The notes under the pieces: model-generated
What the model saw: the letters and a program-made list of their open reading frames with translations, nothing else
Told to the model about the DNA's origin: nothing
Databases searched by the model: none
In this document: positions 16,719 through 25,374 of the stretch, piece after piece
Numbering within the stretch: the first letter of the stretch is position 1
Layout of the letters: each line of letters opens with the position of its first letter
Program-made: the position numbers and the translations under genes
NCBI RefSeq assembly: GCF_029846635.1
Contig: NZ_JARVTG010000002.1
Span: 1,033,501-1,097,500, forward strand
DNA: 64,000 nucleotides
Origin: Pokkaliibacter sp. MBI-7
GTDB lineage: Bacteria > Pseudomonadota > Gammaproteobacteria > Pseudomonadales > Balneatricaceae
Direction of reading: 5' to 3'

Positions 16719-17754
16719 GGCTTTGTTGCATAAATAGGCTTCAGCATACAAAGCCCCTTTCCCCAGACGAATTTATGCCATACGTACCGTCACCGGTGTT
16801 CCAAGCGACGTGAAGCGGTTCAGAATGGCGGCTCGCACCTGTAGTTCGGCCACCTGACGGTCGAAATCCTTCGCCATGATCCGCTCACCCAGTCGCTTGA
16901 AACACCGCATCTTGGTTTCTACCAGACTACGCCGATGGTAACCGCTCCACCTTTTCCAGAGCCCTTGCCCCAGATAACGCGTCACCCGCAAAATCGCGTT
17001 ACGGGCCTTCGCTCCCGCTCGGCTCTCCTTCCACGGCCTCCCATTCCTGCGCGTGGGAATCACCGCTTCCGCCTCTCGCTGAGCGATCGCCTCATGACAG
17101 TCTCGGGTGTCGTAGGCACCATCACCGCTGACGGAGGCGATCTTTTCCTCCGCCGGAATCTGACTCAGTAACTTTGGCAGCATCGGGGCGTCACCCACGG
17201 TGTTGTCGGTGACCTCAATGGCCCGAATTTCCAGCGTCTGCGCATCAATACCTATATGCACTTTACGCCACTGGCGGCGGTAGTCTGCACCGTGTTTTTT
17301 CGTTTTCCACTCGCCTTCACCCAGCATTTTGATCCCTGTGCTATCAATCAGGAGATGCAGCCCCGACGTACTGGGGCGGTAAGGAATCACCACCTGTAGC
17401 GACTTCTGACGTCGGCATACCGTGCTGTAGTCCGGCGCAGGCCAGTTCAGTCCCGCCAGGCGGAGTAGACTTTGCACCATGCCCACCGCCTGACGCAGGG
17501 CCAGGCCGAACAGGTTTTTGATCGTCAGGCAGAACTGAATGGCCGCCTCGCTGAAGCGCTGCGTACGCCCTCGCTGGCCGCGCGGTGTTCCGTGCCAGGT
17601 CATGTTTCTGTCCAGCCAGATCATCAATGCCCCACGCGCTTTGAGCGCGGCGTTGTAGGACTTCCAGTTCGTTGTTTTGTACTTCGGGGAGGTAGGCTTG
17701 TTCATGCCTTCATTCTACAACACGGGAGCCTGTTCCGATTTGTGCAACAAAGCC
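16719..17754 (-). mobile_element. IS903-like insertion sequence (IS5 family)
   Basis: A 1036-bp element. The left end GGCTTTGTTGCATAAAT and the right end, read inward, GGCTTTGTTGCACAAAT form near-perfect terminal inverted repeats close to the known IS903 ends. A perfect 9-bp target duplication ATGCAGGGC flanks it (16710-16718 and 17755-17763), as expected for this group and indicating a recent, intact insertion. It contains one full transposase gene. Confidence 0.93.
16773..17705 (-). CDS. IS5-family (IS903 group) DDE transposase
   Basis: A 310-residue intact transposase filling the IS. DDE-fold landmarks are LLIDSTGIKMLGEGEW (first Asp), SGDGAYDTRDCH (second Asp), and a C-terminal YHRRSLVETKMRCFKRLG block (Glu with the conserved R/K spacing). 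The N-terminal part carries TTNWKSYNAALKARG, typical of this group. It reads opposite to the harpin gene. Confidence 0.93.
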   Translation of the reverse strand: MNKPTSPKYKTTNWKSYNAALKARGALMIWLDRNMTWHGTPRGQRGRTQRFSEAAIQFCLTIKNLFGLALRQAVGMVQSLLRLAGLNWPAPDYSTVCRRQKSLQVVIPYRPSTSGLHLLIDSTGIKMLGEGEWKTKKHGADYRRQWRKVHIGIDAQTLEIRAIEVTDNTVGDAPMLPKLLSQIPAEEKIASVSGDGAYDTRDCHEAIAQREAEAVIPTRRNGRPWKESRAGAKARNAILRVTRYLGQGLWKRWSGYHRRSLVETKMRCFKRLGERIMAKDFDRQVAELQVRAAILNRFTSLGTPVTVRMA

Positions 17755-17797
17755 ATGCAGGGCCGGACATTTGATTACGCACAGGAAGGGAAACGTT

Positions 17798-18718
17798 ATG
17801 TCCACGATGAGCATACAGTCCAACTCCATTGGCGGCTTCAGCCCGCTGGGTAATTCCGATTTTTCGTCAGGTCTTGGCCAGAATGGTCAGAGTCAGGGTC
17901 TGCAAGGTTCAGGTCAGGGCGGCAACGGCCTGGAAAAGCTGGTCGAGCTGTTGGTCAAGGCGCTGATTCAGATGGCGCAGGGTCAGGGTGCCCAGGGCGG
18001 ACAATCCGGTGGTCAGGGCGGCGGTCAGAATGGCGGGCTGGGTAATTCGCAAGGTGGTCAGGGCTCAGAGCTGGGCGACATGCTCAAGGAGCTCATGGAC
18101 AAGATGCAGAAAAACGGCGGCACTGATCAGGCCAACGGTCAGGGCGGCTCCGGCAACGGTGGCAGCAGCAATGGCGGTTCAGACGGTCAGATGAATATGG
18201 AAGACCTGATGAAGATGCTGCTGATGGCCATGATGCAAATGATGATGAACGGCGGCCAGGGTGGAAACAACTCCGGCATGGGCGGCGGCCAGGGTGGAGG
18301 TCAGGGCGGTGTCGGTGGTATTGGCTCTGGTGGTGGCATGGGAGGCGGTTCCGGCGGTGTCGGCGGCAACAGCGGTCTGGGGGGAGCGGGTGGACTGGGC
18401 GGTGGAAACAGCCTGGGTGGTGCCAGTGGTTTGGGAGGCATGAGCTCGGAAGACCTCGGCAAAAGTCTGGTCGACATCGGTAACTCACTCATGAAAGGCG
18501 CCGGCGAAGGCTCACTCAGCAACGCCATTTCTCCCACTCAGGATGGCGGCGGTCAGGTTATGGACTTGCTCAAGGACCTGCTGAAGCTGGTTGCCAAAAT
18601 GATGGACAACAACTCCGGCACCTTTGGTCAGGCCGGTGGCGGTATGGGGGGTGGTCTTGGCGGAACCGGTGGCGGTCAGAACAACCCAAGTATTGAGCTG
18701 TCGATTCAGATGAGTTGA
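17798..18718 (+). CDS. Second Gly/Gln-rich harpin
   Basis: A 306-residue, Cys-free, Gly/Gln/Asn/Met-rich protein. ATG 17798 follows GAAGGGAA. Low-complexity GQGG-type runs are punctuated by amphipathic helices: GLEKLVELLVKALIQMAQG (about residues 47-65), ELGDMLKELMDKMQK (about 98-112), MEDLMKMLLMAMMQMMM (about 138-154), and VMDLLKDLLKLVAKMMD near the end. This is the pattern of PopA/Hpa1/HrpZ-type harpins, heat-stable T3SS helper proteins. It ends SIELSIQMS, similar to the beta-like motif of the other harpin. An IS903-like element separates it from its hrp box, so current expression is doubtful. Confidence 0.8.
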   Translation: MSTMSIQSNSIGGFSPLGNSDFSSGLGQNGQSQGLQGSGQGGNGLEKLVELLVKALIQMAQGQGAQGGQSGGQGGGQNGGLGNSQGGQGSELGDMLKELMDKMQKNGGTDQANGQGGSGNGGSSNGGSDGQMNMEDLMKMLLMAMMQMMMNGGQGGNNSGMGGGQGGGQGGVGGIGSGGGMGGGSGGVGGNSGLGGAGGLGGGNSLGGASGLGGMSSEDLGKSLVDIGNSLMKGAGEGSLSNAISPTQDGGGQVMDLLKDLLKLVAKMMDNNSGTFGQAGGGMGGGLGGTGGGQNNPSIELSIQMS

Positions 18719-18736
18719 TTTTGCCTCAATACACAC

Positions 18737-18764
18737 GGGCAACCTGAATGCGCTCAGGTTGCCC
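18737..18764 (+). terminator. Hairpin after the second harpin
   Basis: A perfect 11-bp stem, GGGCAACCTGA with TCAGGTTGCCC, and a 6-base loop, 18 bases after the harpin stop. No T tract follows, so termination strength is uncertain. Confidence 0.5.
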
Positions 18765-18999
18765 CCTGTCGCCGGGATCATCTGACATTTCTCCATACCG
18801 GTTTGTTGACTGAGCAAGGGCATCACTGTGGTTTGACACTTTCTTTCAGCACCTGCCTGCAGGCATCCGCAGGTTTCAGTTACCGACCGGCTTAAACCCA
18901 TATATCTGAAGTACCGACGGCACGAGCCAACCTATTCACTATCACCGTAAACCACCCTGTTATTTACCTTTTCAGCAGGGATCGTCAGAGGACAACACA

Positions 19000-19377
19000 A
19001 TGAGCAACACCGATCTGCTGAGTTTTGACAACAGCGCCACAGGCACCAGCACTTCAATCGACAACACTTCCACCAGCACGCCAGACTCCTGGCAGGAATT
19101 GCTCGACAAGGGCGATGGCTACCTCACTCCTGCTCAACGTGCAGCCTTCGAGGCCGCCATTGCCATGGTGATCGAACGCTTGCAGATTACTCTGGGCAAA
19201 GCACCTACGGCGGCAGAACAGGCAGACCGATTCGACTTCTCGCGTTACATCGGCGAAATGGAGGAGCGCTTTGTGAATGACGCCAAAGGGCTGGATGAAT
19301 TACAGCAGGATGCAGCACTGACGGCTGCACGGGTGATTGAACACATCGCCGATATCATCAGCGGGCGTAAGAACTAA
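19000..19377 (+). CDS. Small acidic protein of unknown function at the hrp island edge
   Basis: Not recognised. 125 residues, ATG after CAGAGGAC with good spacing. The first 30 residues are Ser/Thr/Asn/Asp-rich and Lys-free, like T3SS secretion signals. The rest is mostly alpha-helical (YLTPAQRAAFEAAIAMVIER, then FDFSRYIGEMEERF, then ALTAARVIEHIADIISG). It has no signal peptide, membrane segment or cysteine. No convincing hrp box lies in the 281 bases upstream. It could be a secreted protein, a chaperone or unrelated. Confidence 0.6.
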   Translation: MSNTDLLSFDNSATGTSTSIDNTSTSTPDSWQELLDKGDGYLTPAQRAAFEAAIAMVIERLQITLGKAPTAAEQADRFDFSRYIGEMEERFVNDAKGLDELQQDAALTAARVIEHIADIISGRKN

Positions 19378-19448
19378 GTACAGTCTGACCGGGGCGGAAT
19401 CTCCTGCCCCAGTCTCTGGAAGGTGCATGTCTGAACGTATTCACTACT

Positions 19449-19667
19449 TGAGCAGGCTGTTGAGAAACGTTATCGAGGCAGCGAGACAAAGAAATACCCC
19501 GAGGGCACAAGCAACAGGCGAAAGAGCGGAGTTTAGTGAACTCAATGAGCATTTGACTCGCTCCGCTCGCCCCTTCGGGGCCGTGCTAAAGCACGTTCAG
19601 CCTTTGGCTGTGAGCCTGTTTTTGACGCGGTATTCGGCAACGCAGATAGATTTTCAACGACCTGTCA
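19449..19667. repeat. MITE-like non-autonomous element
   Basis: About 220 bases bounded by imperfect terminal inverted repeats: left CAGGCTGTTGAGAAA, right (read inward) CAGGTCGTTGAAAAT. It contains several short palindromes (for example CGCCCCTTCGGGGC) and no convincing gene. It lies exactly where the hrp island gives way to the metal-transport genes. Confidence 0.5.
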
Positions 19668-19692
19668 GAATGAAGATAGTATCCAGCAGCCG

Positions 19693-20163
19693 CTATTTTG
19701 GTGGCTCTACCTGCTGCCACAACTGATCAAGTCGCTTCCCTTCCATCACCAGTTTAGAGCGCAACCGCGGTAGCTCGGCCTCGACCCTGGCATAGTTACT
19801 CGCCTCTCCAACCTGAATCACACCTACCATCGCCATCATTAAATGGGGAGGGCAATAGTAGACATAGACACCCTGTTGTTGCAGCGTCACGCTGTAGTCT
19901 TCGCCATCAGCAGAAGCCCAGTTCTCTGCTCCTTCCGGCACCTGGTATGACTTCACACTATGGCCACTGTTAGTGGCCACAAAGTGCACGGTATCACCCG
20001 GCTGTACCTGAAGAAAAGCAGGCTCAAATACCATGGACCCCTGCTCACCAAAGTTCAGCATTTGCACCCGGTATTCGCGAGCACTGGCTGCCTGTGGCAG
20101 CAACATCAGCACCCATACCAGCCACGTTAGCCGTCTTAACCCTATGCTCAAACCTGCCTGCAT
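19693..20163 (-). CDS. Pseudoazurin (periplasmic type I copper protein)
   Basis: A 156-residue cupredoxin. ATG 20163 follows AAGGATAAG. The signal peptide runs through LVWVLMLLPQAASA. Copper ligands are visible: His in TNSGHSV, Cys and His in YYCPPHLMMAM, with Met just after. Pseudoazurins shuttle electrons in the periplasm, for example to copper nitrite reductase. It carries an extra C-terminal helix (ELPRLRSKLVMEGKRLDQLW). It is the last gene behind the ABC importer and starts 11 bases after its ATPase, so it probably belongs to that operon. Confidence 0.88.
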   Translation of the reverse strand: MQAGLSIGLRRLTWLVWVLMLLPQAASAREYRVQMLNFGEQGSMVFEPAFLQVQPGDTVHFVATNSGHSVKSYQVPEGAENWASADGEDYSVTLQQQGVYVYYCPPHLMMAMVGVIQVGEASNYARVEAELPRLRSKLVMEGKRLDQLWQQVEPPK

Positions 20164-20173
20164 CGACTTATCC

Positions 20174-21010
20174 TTATCCCTGTCCATCGTATCGTTGGGT
20201 ACGTAAAGGAATCACCTTGGTACTGCAACCCGTCTCTTCAGGCCAGGCATGTCGCAATGTACGCACAAAGGGGCAACCCTGATGGTCATGACTGACTTCC
20301 GCCTTGACCCGGTACACTGTTTCGATCAGTTGTTGTGTCATTATCTTCTCTGGCGCTCCTGCCCCGGCCAGCCCGCCCTGATACAGCACGATCAGCTGAT
20401 CGGCATACTGTGCGGCCAGATTGAGATCATGCAATACCATCAGAGTGATCCAGCTGCGTGCCCTTGTCTGCTCACGCAGCCGCTCAAGCAAGACGTGCTG
20501 ATAATGCAAATCAAGGGCACTGACCGGCTCATCCAACATCAATACTCGGGGCTGGCGCAGCAGTACCTGAGCAAACAACACCATCTGGCGCTGTCCACCG
20601 CTCAGGGTAGCTACATCGCGATCAGCAAGGTGCAACAGGCCAACATTCTCCAATGCCAGCAATGCCTGCTGCAGACTATGCTCATCAACTGCCAGCCGCA
20701 GATGATCCAAACGCCCCAGCACCACCACCTCCAGCACTGACAGGGAAACATCCAGCCGGCTATCCTGCGGCATATAGCCAAAGCGCCGACGCCAGAGGGC
20801 CAAAGGCATAGAGGACAGTTCATCACCATCCAGAACAATCCGACCACGATCTGGCCGCAATTCACCAAACAGAGCACGCAGCAAAGAGCTTTTACCCGTT
20901 CCGTTAGGCCCGACGATAACATTGATCTGTCCCGCGCCGAGTTTAAGATCCAGCTCCTGCGCCAGTACCTGCTTGCCCTGCGTTAGTCCCAGGCGAAATA
21001 TTTCAAGCAT
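20174..21010 (-). CDS. Metal-chelate (heme/siderophore/cobalamin-type) ABC importer ATPase
   Basis: A 278-residue FecE/HmuV/BtuD-class ATPase. Walker A GPNGTGKSS (about residue 34), Q loop in YMPQDSR, signature LSGGQRQM, Walker B VLMLDEPVSALD, and switch His in VLHDLNLAA. It works with the permease and binding protein upstream. The substrate cannot be read from the ATPase. Confidence 0.9.
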   Translation of the reverse strand: MLEIFRLGLTQGKQVLAQELDLKLGAGQINVIVGPNGTGKSSLLRALFGELRPDRGRIVLDGDELSSMPLALWRRRFGYMPQDSRLDVSLSVLEVVVLGRLDHLRLAVDEHSLQQALLALENVGLLHLADRDVATLSGGQRQMVLFAQVLLRQPRVLMLDEPVSALDLHYQHVLLERLREQTRARSWITLMVLHDLNLAAQYADQLIVLYQGGLAGAGAPEKIMTQQLIETVYRVKAEVSHDHQGCPFVRTLRHAWPEETGCSTKVIPLRTQRYDGQG

Positions 21011-21011
21011 G

Positions 21012-22064
21012 TCAGCGCTTCCTTGTCAGGATCAGCCAGAAAAAGAACGGCACTCCAACTACGGCGGTTACAATGCCCACCGGGAACAGCGCACCTGGCA
21101 CCAGACTTTTTGACAGAATGGAGGCTGCCGACAGCAAAAGTGCTCCCGCCAGAAACGACAGGGGTAAGAAGAAGCGCTGATCCTCACCTGCCAGCATGCG
21201 AGCAATATTGGGAGCAACCAGCCCGATAAAACCGATAATCCCAACAAAACTGGTAGCGGTAGCCGTCATCACCGCCACAACAATGAGCGTTTTCAGACGC
21301 AGGCGATTCACATCCACTCCCAAGCTGCGCGCACGCGCTTCTCCTAGGCGCAACGCGGTTAGTTTCCATGCATCAAGCAGCAGGAGCACGACACATAGCA
21401 AAGTCACTGCGGTAGTAATGGCCAGATTCGTCCAGGTCGCTTTCGACAAACTACCAAACAGCCAGAACAGAATCTGCTGGCTCAACTCCGGCGAGGAAAC
21501 AAACTGCACCAGTGACAACAGTGACTGGAACAGGAACAGCAGGGCAATACCGGCCAGGATTAACTGCTCAGGGCCGATATGGCGCAACATCGCCAGCGCG
21601 AACAACAATCCAGCGGCCAGCATGCAGAACAGGAAGGCTCCCAATGGTACGGCCAGATGCGGATCAAGGCCAAAACCGCCACAGTACAGCATCAGCGCAG
21701 CACCCAGCCCGGCTGCGGCAGCCATACCCAGGGTATAGGGACTCGCCATGGGGTTGTTGAGCAGGGTTTGCATTTCAGCCCCCCCGACACCCAAGGCTCC
21801 GCCTACAACTAAGGCCATCAACGCAATGGGAAGACGCAGATCCATAACGATGGCACGGGTCATGGTATCCACCTCGACCTCCATACCAACAGCCTGCAGC
21901 AGAGCCTCCACCACTGCCGATGGCGACAGCAGTGACGGCCCGGTAGCAATATCAAGCACAACACAGATAAATAGCAGCACCGCACAGACCAACAGCAAAC
22001 GCCAACGCCGTCCTTCACGACGGCGTTGGCTTTGCATGGCGGATGCCAGAGAAGATTCTTGCAT
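21012..22064 (-). CDS. FecCD-family ABC importer permease
   Basis: A 350-residue integral membrane protein with about ten hydrophobic helices. Family landmarks are LRLPIALMALVVGGALGVGG with AEMQTLLNNPMASPYTLG near the N-terminus and FVGIIGFIGLVAPNIARMLAG in the C-terminal half. It forms the inner-membrane pore of a BtuCD/FecCD-type importer and lies one base from the ATPase start. Confidence 0.92.
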   Translation of the reverse strand: MQESSLASAMQSQRRREGRRWRLLLVCAVLLFICVVLDIATGPSLLSPSAVVEALLQAVGMEVEVDTMTRAIVMDLRLPIALMALVVGGALGVGGAEMQTLLNNPMASPYTLGMAAAAGLGAALMLYCGGFGLDPHLAVPLGAFLFCMLAAGLLFALAMLRHIGPEQLILAGIALLFLFQSLLSLVQFVSSPELSQQILFWLFGSLSKATWTNLAITTAVTLLCVVLLLLDAWKLTALRLGEARARSLGVDVNRLRLKTLIVVAVMTATATSFVGIIGFIGLVAPNIARMLAGEDQRFFLPLSFLAGALLLSAASILSKSLVPGALFPVGIVTAVVGVPFFFWLILTRKR

Positions 22065-22090
22065 CAGCTTATATTCCAGTCACAGGTACT

Positions 22091-23206
22091 TCACTCAGCC
22101 AGCGAGGCGGTGAAGGTACCCTGCGGTTGAACTGGCAGATACTTCTTATAGAAGTCGAGATAGTTCTGCTCGGGGTTCAGGTCAGCAAATAAATCAGGAT
22201 AAAGCGCTTTGGCCAGGAACTGCACCATGCTGGCATCGAGAATGGTGCGGGAGGCACCCTGATAAACAGCGTATACACGTTTATTTTTAACCGCAGGCAA
22301 TTCGCTCCAGCCAGCACGTTGGGTAAAGCCCTGCAAACGTTCAACAGCCGTGGCACGCTCAACGCCCTGTCCCATCAGCATTGCGGTTGCACTTTTACCT
22401 GACTCCGTACCAGAGAACACCACCACCTCAGGTTTAGAAGCCAACACCTGCTCCGGGTTAATAGGCCCCCACCATTCCACATAGGGTGCAGCGATATTGT
22501 CTCCCCCGGCCATGGTTGCCATAGCACCCCACATGTTTTTGCCATAAGTGAAGCTGTATTCGGCAGGCCCTTTGTTGCCAAACTCAACATAGATGCGGGG
22601 TTTGGGTTTGTTAGCAGCCTTAACACGCTGCTGAATCTGCACAATGGCCTGCTGATAGTCTCCGGCTATCTGTTCAGCACGAGCCTGCTGTCCAGTCAGC
22701 TCACCAATAATGCGGGTACTGGCCACGTGCCGCTCAACGGTCTGCGCGTTGTAGTCAACCACGACCACCGGCACCTTTGCCTGTTCAAGGCGGTCCACAT
22801 CGAGCCCAAGCCCCTTGTATTGCCAGTCAGCAAGAACCACCACGTCTGGCTTCAGCGCCAGCACCTTCTCCACAGAGAAAGTCTGCGCCTCTACCTCACC
22901 CACATCAGGGATATCTTTCAGGCCGGGACGATGCTGGGTATACAGTGCCCAACTGGCAGGACGCCAGCCTTCCCATGTCTCCCGTGACAACCCCACCACA
23001 TGGTCAAAGGCCTGTTCGCTGCCGATAGCCATGTAATCTTCAGCATAAAACCCCAGTACTACGCGCTTAGCGGGTAGCTCCACCTCGACCTTCCGGCCCA
23101 ATACGTCCTCGATAGTCGCTGCTGCAGCCTGCGCCGCCGCTGCCATCGCACCAGCCGCCAGCACCAGACTGGCTAACCACTTGTTGTTTAATTGCTTGGT
23201 GAACAT
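22091..23206 (-). CDS. Periplasmic metal-chelate binding protein (FecB/BtuF-like)
   Basis: A 371-residue class III solute-binding protein. ATG 23206 follows AGGGACGG; a start ten codons earlier is less likely because it lengthens the n-region. The signal peptide ends in an Ala run (AAAAQAAAA). The mature protein starts with the typical IEDVLGRKVEVELPAKRVV and contains LKPDVVVLADW and KPEVVVFSG strands. First gene of the importer-pseudoazurin operon. Iron-siderophore, heme, or another metal chelate are all possible substrates. Confidence 0.88.
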   Translation of the reverse strand: MFTKQLNNKWLASLVLAAGAMAAAAQAAAATIEDVLGRKVEVELPAKRVVLGFYAEDYMAIGSEQAFDHVVGLSRETWEGWRPASWALYTQHRPGLKDIPDVGEVEAQTFSVEKVLALKPDVVVLADWQYKGLGLDVDRLEQAKVPVVVVDYNAQTVERHVASTRIIGELTGQQARAEQIAGDYQQAIVQIQQRVKAANKPKPRIYVEFGNKGPAEYSFTYGKNMWGAMATMAGGDNIAAPYVEWWGPINPEQVLASKPEVVVFSGTESGKSATAMLMGQGVERATAVERLQGFTQRAGWSELPAVKNKRVYAVYQGASRTILDASMVQFLAKALYPDLFADLNPEQNYLDFYKKYLPVQPQGTFTASLAE

Positions 23207-23451
23207 CTGAACCGTCCCTTCACAGATGGTCTGCATGGTCTGGCCATACTCGACACAGTGTGGATATTTTCGCCCTGAGATACCTGTTGCCTTGTCAACA
23301 TGATGATTGACACAGCAATTTAATAGGAATCAATCGCATTACGGTTGCGCATTCTACACAAAGGAAGGTTTGTTAAAATTATTTTCACAAGGAAACGGTA
23401 TGTGGAAATTTAGTTTTAATTTTTTGTGAACAATGTGAAGTGTAGTCATCT

Positions 23452-25194
23452 TCAGACTTTTTCTATCAGCGTTGCAGCCACCACGCAGTTACGGCCGTTC
23501 GCCTTGGCCTGATACAGCGCCCGATCTGCCTCGGCAAACAGGTCATGCCAGGTACGCAGATCGGCGCGCTTCATTGCTACGCCGGCACTGGTTGTCACAG
23601 TCAGCGACACGCCTTTCAGCAGGTCGATGGGAATACTGGCAATGACCAGTCGCAATACATCGGCCAGCTTCAATAAGGTATCTTCACCGGCGTCATCACA
23701 GAGAATGGCAAACTCTTCTCCACCGTAACGGGCCAGCGTCATGGAGGCCGGAACACGCTGACGAAGGCGCTGGGCAACTTCCTTCAGCACCTCATCCCCC
23801 GCCAGATGGCCATGATCGTCATTGACCCGTTTGAAGTAATCGATATCCAGCAGTATCAGCCCCACACGTTCGTCCATGGTGTAGTCGGCCAGCCGGCGCC
23901 CGGCAATCTCCAGCGTCCGGCGATTGAATAACCCGGTGAGCGGATCCGTTTCTGCCTGCACCTTGAGCATGGCGTTGAAGGCCGCCCGCTCTGCTTCTGC
24001 TCGCGCCCTGACCTTTAACTCCTGACGCAAAATATCCAGTGCCACATAGAGCTGGCGAATTTCTCCCCGATAGCTGCGCGGAATAGCTGCTGGCTCCTTA
24101 AGCTCACCTCTTGCCAGCGCAAGCAGCTCATTTTTGGCACGCAGCAACGGCAGCAACACGGTACGGTTCAGGCGCCAGAGCACTAGCAGCAAGATCACCG
24201 TCACCACAACAGAAATGACAGCTGACGTCAGCAGATGCCCTAATGCCACTTCAGTGGCAGCAATGACATCACGCTGACTGAGCAGCATCACCCGATCACG
24301 ATAGCGCTCCAGCATGTGCAGATTGGGCACATAGGTATCGGTGAACTCACGGGCTGTCATGGAGTAGCGCCCTGCCACCAGCCCCTCGGTCGTCAACTTG
24401 TCGACCATGGCCAGCGCAGTCTGCAGACCATTGCGCAGTTGTTCGCGGTTGATGCCGTAACGTTGTGAGCCACCCTGATACGGCTTGATCAGCACATCGA
24501 CCTGCTCGGTAAGCTGACTGATACGCCCCTTCAGGTGAAAGATGGTCCATTGCCGCTGCTGATCAATGGCACTGCCACTATTCAGTGGGACAATCAACGC
24601 CGATCCAAGCCGACCGTAATAATCACGCAGCTCTGTCATCACTCGCGCCGTGAGAATAGCCTGAGCCAGATGAGCATTGCGCTGCAGGATTGCGGTCTGC
24701 AGCTCATTGATAGGTGGTCGAAGTACATTGATCACGCCGAACATGGCCTCGATCGCCGACTGAATGGCCATCGGCTGACGCTGACTGGGGGTTATCGTAG
24801 CAACTTCATCCACTCGTGCTCGCGCCACCGTCAGATTGTGACGTGCGTACTGAAACTGTTCGGCCAGACCAAACCGGTAAGACTGCTCACGCAGCCCTAC
24901 CTCTAACTGATCAAAAGCCAGATTGGTCTCCCGCCGGGACTGATCCAGCTGCAACTGACCTTCCGCCTGCTGACCTGCAGCAGTAAGGCGGTTATTGGCC
25001 GGGCCTCGCTCTGCAGACACCGCATTGAATGCCAGCATCGCCGAGTGAAAGTCAGCGAGATCAAGTCTGCTCAGCTCCAGATCGCGCCAGCGCTGCCATT
25101 GCTGGAACAACAGCTCACCGCTAAGCACCAGCAACCCCACCAGAATCACTGCGCTGCCCAGCCAGAATTTTTGCCCAACCTTCAGCGTCAACAT
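23452..25194 (-). CDS. Membrane-bound diguanylate cyclase (GGEEF)
   Basis: A 580-residue protein. A membrane helix near residues 8-28, a helical periplasmic sensor domain to about 300 with a NIT-like segment (FNAVSAERGPANNRL), a second helix (TSAVISVVVTVILLLVLW), a short linker, and a C-terminal GGDEF domain with intact GGEEF at about 491-495. The inhibitory RxxD site normally five residues upstream is absent (PASMTLARY), so the enzyme may escape c-di-GMP feedback. ATG 25194 follows GGTGGG; an ATG at 25224 would add ten residues. It is divergent from hrpJ. Confidence 0.88.
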   Translation of the reverse strand: MLTLKVGQKFWLGSAVILVGLLVLSGELLFQQWQRWRDLELSRLDLADFHSAMLAFNAVSAERGPANNRLTAAGQQAEGQLQLDQSRRETNLAFDQLEVGLREQSYRFGLAEQFQYARHNLTVARARVDEVATITPSQRQPMAIQSAIEAMFGVINVLRPPINELQTAILQRNAHLAQAILTARVMTELRDYYGRLGSALIVPLNSGSAIDQQRQWTIFHLKGRISQLTEQVDVLIKPYQGGSQRYGINREQLRNGLQTALAMVDKLTTEGLVAGRYSMTAREFTDTYVPNLHMLERYRDRVMLLSQRDVIAATEVALGHLLTSAVISVVVTVILLLVLWRLNRTVLLPLLRAKNELLALARGELKEPAAIPRSYRGEIRQLYVALDILRQELKVRARAEAERAAFNAMLKVQAETDPLTGLFNRRTLEIAGRRLADYTMDERVGLILLDIDYFKRVNDDHGHLAGDEVLKEVAQRLRQRVPASMTLARYGGEEFAILCDDAGEDTLLKLADVLRLVIASIPIDLLKGVSLTVTTSAGVAMKRADLRTWHDLFAEADRALYQAKANGRNCVVAATLIEKV

Positions 25195-25313
25195 GGTATG
25201 CCCACCCAGCAACAGCCTCATCACCTTGCGAAGAAGGCCCAGAAGTGAGTGGCCGTTATACGCTTACTGGTTGCATATCGCAGCAACAAAATCTCTCAGC
25301 CCGCACAACCCGG

Positions 25314-25341
25314 GGAACTCAGCCTGAGGGATGACCACCCA
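25314..25341 (+). promoter_or_regulatory. hrp box of hrpJ
   Basis: GGAACT (25314-25319), 15-base spacer, CCACCCA (25335-25341). It ends 33 bases before ATG 25375 and 18 before ATG 25360. Confidence 0.85.
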
Positions 25342-25374
25342 CACTGACAGAACCTTGCAATGGCAGATCATCCT

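Noticed and set aside
18093..18537. Pro/Cys/Arg-rich open frames opposite the second harpin
   Set aside because: Same strand-mirror artifact; no ribosome sites.
18900..18999. Weak hrp-box-like sequence upstream of the 125-residue protein
   Set aside because: The -35-like half lacks GGAAC; only CCACCCT is present.
19337..19726. 129-codon plus-strand open frame over the MITE-like repeat
   Set aside because: It starts inside the preceding gene and runs through palindromic repeat DNA; composition is not protein-like.
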